Assembly (NCBI RefSeq): GCF_011300875.1
Contig: NZ_CP049862.1
Coordinates: 2,728,001-2,792,000 of the forward strand
DNA length: 64,000 nt
Reading direction: 5' to 3'
Source: Sanguibacter sp. HDW7
GTDB taxonomy: Bacteria; Actinomycetota; Actinomycetes; Actinomycetales; Cellulomonadaceae
The position numbers were made by a program, and so were the translations under genes. Of the stretch, positions 62,799 through 64,000 are shown piece after piece. Every line of letters starts with the position of its first letter. The stretch's first letter is position 1. The notes under the pieces are model-generated. The model was not told where the DNA came from. It ran no database searches and saw only the letters and a program-made list of their open reading frames with translations.

Positions 62799-63944
62799 TC
62801 ACTTCACCGAGATCGAGTCGATCGCGGCCTGGATCTTCGTGCGCAGGTCCGCCGAGATCGGCGCGGAGCCCGCGACGTCGGCCTGCGCCGAGCGGGCCTG
62901 GCCCTCCTCCGAGGCGACGTACGTGAGGAACGCCTTGACGTTGGCGACGTCCGCGGCGTTCTCGTAGACCGAGCACGCGATGTCGTAGGAGACGAGGACG
63001 ACCGGGTAGGCGCCGGCGGCCGTCGTCGTGCGGTCGAGCTCGATGACGAGGCGCTTGTCCGTCGCACCCTCGGCGGCGGGCGACGCGTCGACGACCTTGG
63101 CCGCGGCCTCCGCGGAGTACGGGACGTACGCGTCCCCGACCTTGACCGCGATGGTGCCGAGGTCACCGGCGCGCGAGGCGTCGGCGTAGCCGATCGTGCC
63201 CTCGGCCGCCTTGACCGTGTCGACCATGCCCGACGTGCCGTTGCCCGACTGACCGCCCGAGACGGGCCAGTCGCCCGACGGCTCGTGCGTCCACGCGCCC
63301 TCGCCGGCCGCGGCGAGGTACTCGGTGAAGTTCTCGGTCGTGCCCGACTCGTCGGAGCGGTTGACCGGGATGATCGCGAGGTCCGGGAGCTCGACGCCCT
63401 CGTTCTGCGCGGCGATCGCCGGGTCGTTCCACTTCGCGATCTTGCCGTCGAAGATCTGCGAGATCGTCTTCGCGTCGAGGTTGATGTTCGCCGCCGAGAC
63501 CTGCGGGAGGTTGTAGATCACCGCGATGGGCGAGATGTAGACGGGAAGCTCGAGGGCCTCGCCGCCGAAGCAGCGCGTGGCGGCTGCCGTGATCTCCTCG
63601 GGCTTGAGCGCCGAGTCGGAGCCTGCGAAGAGCGTCGAGCCCGCGAGGAACTGCTCGCGGCCCGCGCCCGAGCCGGCACCGTCGTAGGAGAACTGGACGT
63701 CCGGGGCGAGGTCCGCGAAGCCCGCGGCCCAGCCCTCCATGGCCTTGCCCTGCGACGAGGCGCCGGCGCCGGCGAGCGTGCCGCTCAGCCCGGCCGGGGC
63801 CTCGGAGGTCGTGTCACCGGAACCGGTGGAGCCGGTGGCGCCGGGGGTCGTCTCGTTCGAGTCGCTGCAGGCGGCGAGAGCGAACGCGAGGGCGCCGACG
63901 GCCACGAGGGACCCGGCGCGACGGCTGGTGCGGCTGATGCTCAC
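62799..63944 (-). CDS. pstS: Phosphate-binding lipoprotein PstS
   Basis: Extracellular phosphate receptor, 381 residues. Signal peptide with lipobox ALAAC (Cys at about 26), a Ser/Thr/Gly-rich linker, then the binding domain with TLAGAGASSQGKAMEGWAAG, the phosphate loop SYDGAGSGAGREQFL, FAGSDSALKPEE, DSDESG-type NRSDESGTTENFTEYL and SGGQSGNGTSGMVDTVKA. GTG 63944 follows AGGATGGAA. It heads pstSCAB. The 56 nt left upstream in the window contain an inverted repeat GCAGG-CACAAGA-CCTGC but no clear Pho box. Confidence 0.95.
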   Translation of the reverse strand: MSISRTSRRAGSLVAVGALAFALAACSDSNETTPGATGSTGSGDTTSEAPAGLSGTLAGAGASSQGKAMEGWAAGFADLAPDVQFSYDGAGSGAGREQFLAGSTLFAGSDSALKPEEITAAATRCFGGEALELPVYISPIAVIYNLPQVSAANINLDAKTISQIFDGKIAKWNDPAIAAQNEGVELPDLAIIPVNRSDESGTTENFTEYLAAAGEGAWTHEPSGDWPVSGGQSGNGTSGMVDTVKAAEGTIGYADASRAGDLGTIAVKVGDAYVPYSAEAAAKVVDASPAAEGATDKRLVIELDRTTTAAGAYPVVLVSYDIACSVYENAADVANVKAFLTYVASEEGQARSAQADVAGSAPISADLRTKIQAAIDSISVK

Positions 63945-64000
63945 TGGAGTTCCATCCTGAAGTCTGTCGCCGCAGGTCTTGTGCCTGCGATCTACCTCGG

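Noticed and set aside
63945-64000. A Pho box upstream of pstS
   Set aside because: Only an inverted repeat GCAGG/CCTGC is visible. No tandem GTTCA-like repeats occur in the 56 nt available; the box may lie outside the window.

Overview
The window is a high-GC (about 70% or more), densely packed, Gram-positive actinobacterial chromosome segment. Evidence: strong G/C preference at third codon positions, CarD, DUF3027, DUF3263, DUF4032, a WXG100 protein, a TrcR/TrcS-like two-component pair, PspA next to a TPM-domain protein, a lone GGM-tailed GroEL, and many apparently leaderless starts with a -10 hexamer 5-7 nt before ATG/GTG. The flagellar genes point to a motile actinobacterium such as Cellulomonas or a relative in the Micrococcales (inference; no 16S rRNA gene is present).

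Layout. (1) 1-6.3 kb: flagellar late genes. Flagellin (cut by the window edge) and a FliA/WhiG-type sigma factor lie on the minus strand. They diverge from flgN-flgK-flgL-fliW and a degenerate EAL/HDOD protein. (2) 6.4-8.5 kb: DUF3027 and a tailed cold-shock protein, then a GntR/FCD regulator. (3) 8.5-15.8 kb: a catabolic operon of an ankyrin-repeat protein, AllH (DUF2877), AllF (FdrA), AllG (DUF1116), an NCS2-like permease and carbamate kinase. This matches oxamate carbamoyltransferase plus ATP recovery from carbamoyl phosphate. (4) 15.9-23.4 kb: TPM protein/PspA, NYN-domain protein, OmpR-type two-component system, HD-domain protein, WXG100 protein. (5) 23.6-27 kb: groL with two CIRCE operators, and a CrtI-like FAD oxidoreductase. 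(6) 27-31.3 kb: a decaying accessory island with a broken RHS toxin, its probable intact immunity gene, and a GmrSD-like DUF262/DUF1524/DUF4268 gene cut by one in-frame amber codon. (7) 31.4-36.1 kb: GH15-like secreted protein, small cold-shock protein, LytR_C protein, DUF3263, uracil-DNA glycosylase, SGNH hydrolase. (8) 36.1-41.0 kb: a SipW-type signal peptidase with three secreted substrates, followed by a divergent LuxR-type two-component pair with mirror-image promoters. (9) 41.1-50.1 kb: tRNA-Thr(TGT), DsbA-like protein, membrane proteins including a Ser/Thr kinase, otsA-otsB, a MsmK/UgpC-type ATPase, DUF4032. (10) 50.1-58.9 kb: rlmB-cysS, alanine-racemase-fold protein, sugar-lactone oxidase, YjbR protein, lipoprotein, ispD-ispF, carD. 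(11) 59-64 kb: lipoprotein and the pstSCAB phosphate transporter.

The most noteworthy signals are these. The SipW/small secreted protein locus has a two-component pair whose two start regions carry the same GGTACTCCCGT-N17-GATACT element in mirror image. A palindromic intergenic repeat occurs as equally spaced doublets at two loci 38 kb apart. A nonsense-split defence gene lies next to a doubly broken RHS toxin. The AllFGH operon carries an ankyrin gene and a GGTATACC operator candidate. I found no CRISPR array, rRNA operon, transposase or integrase.
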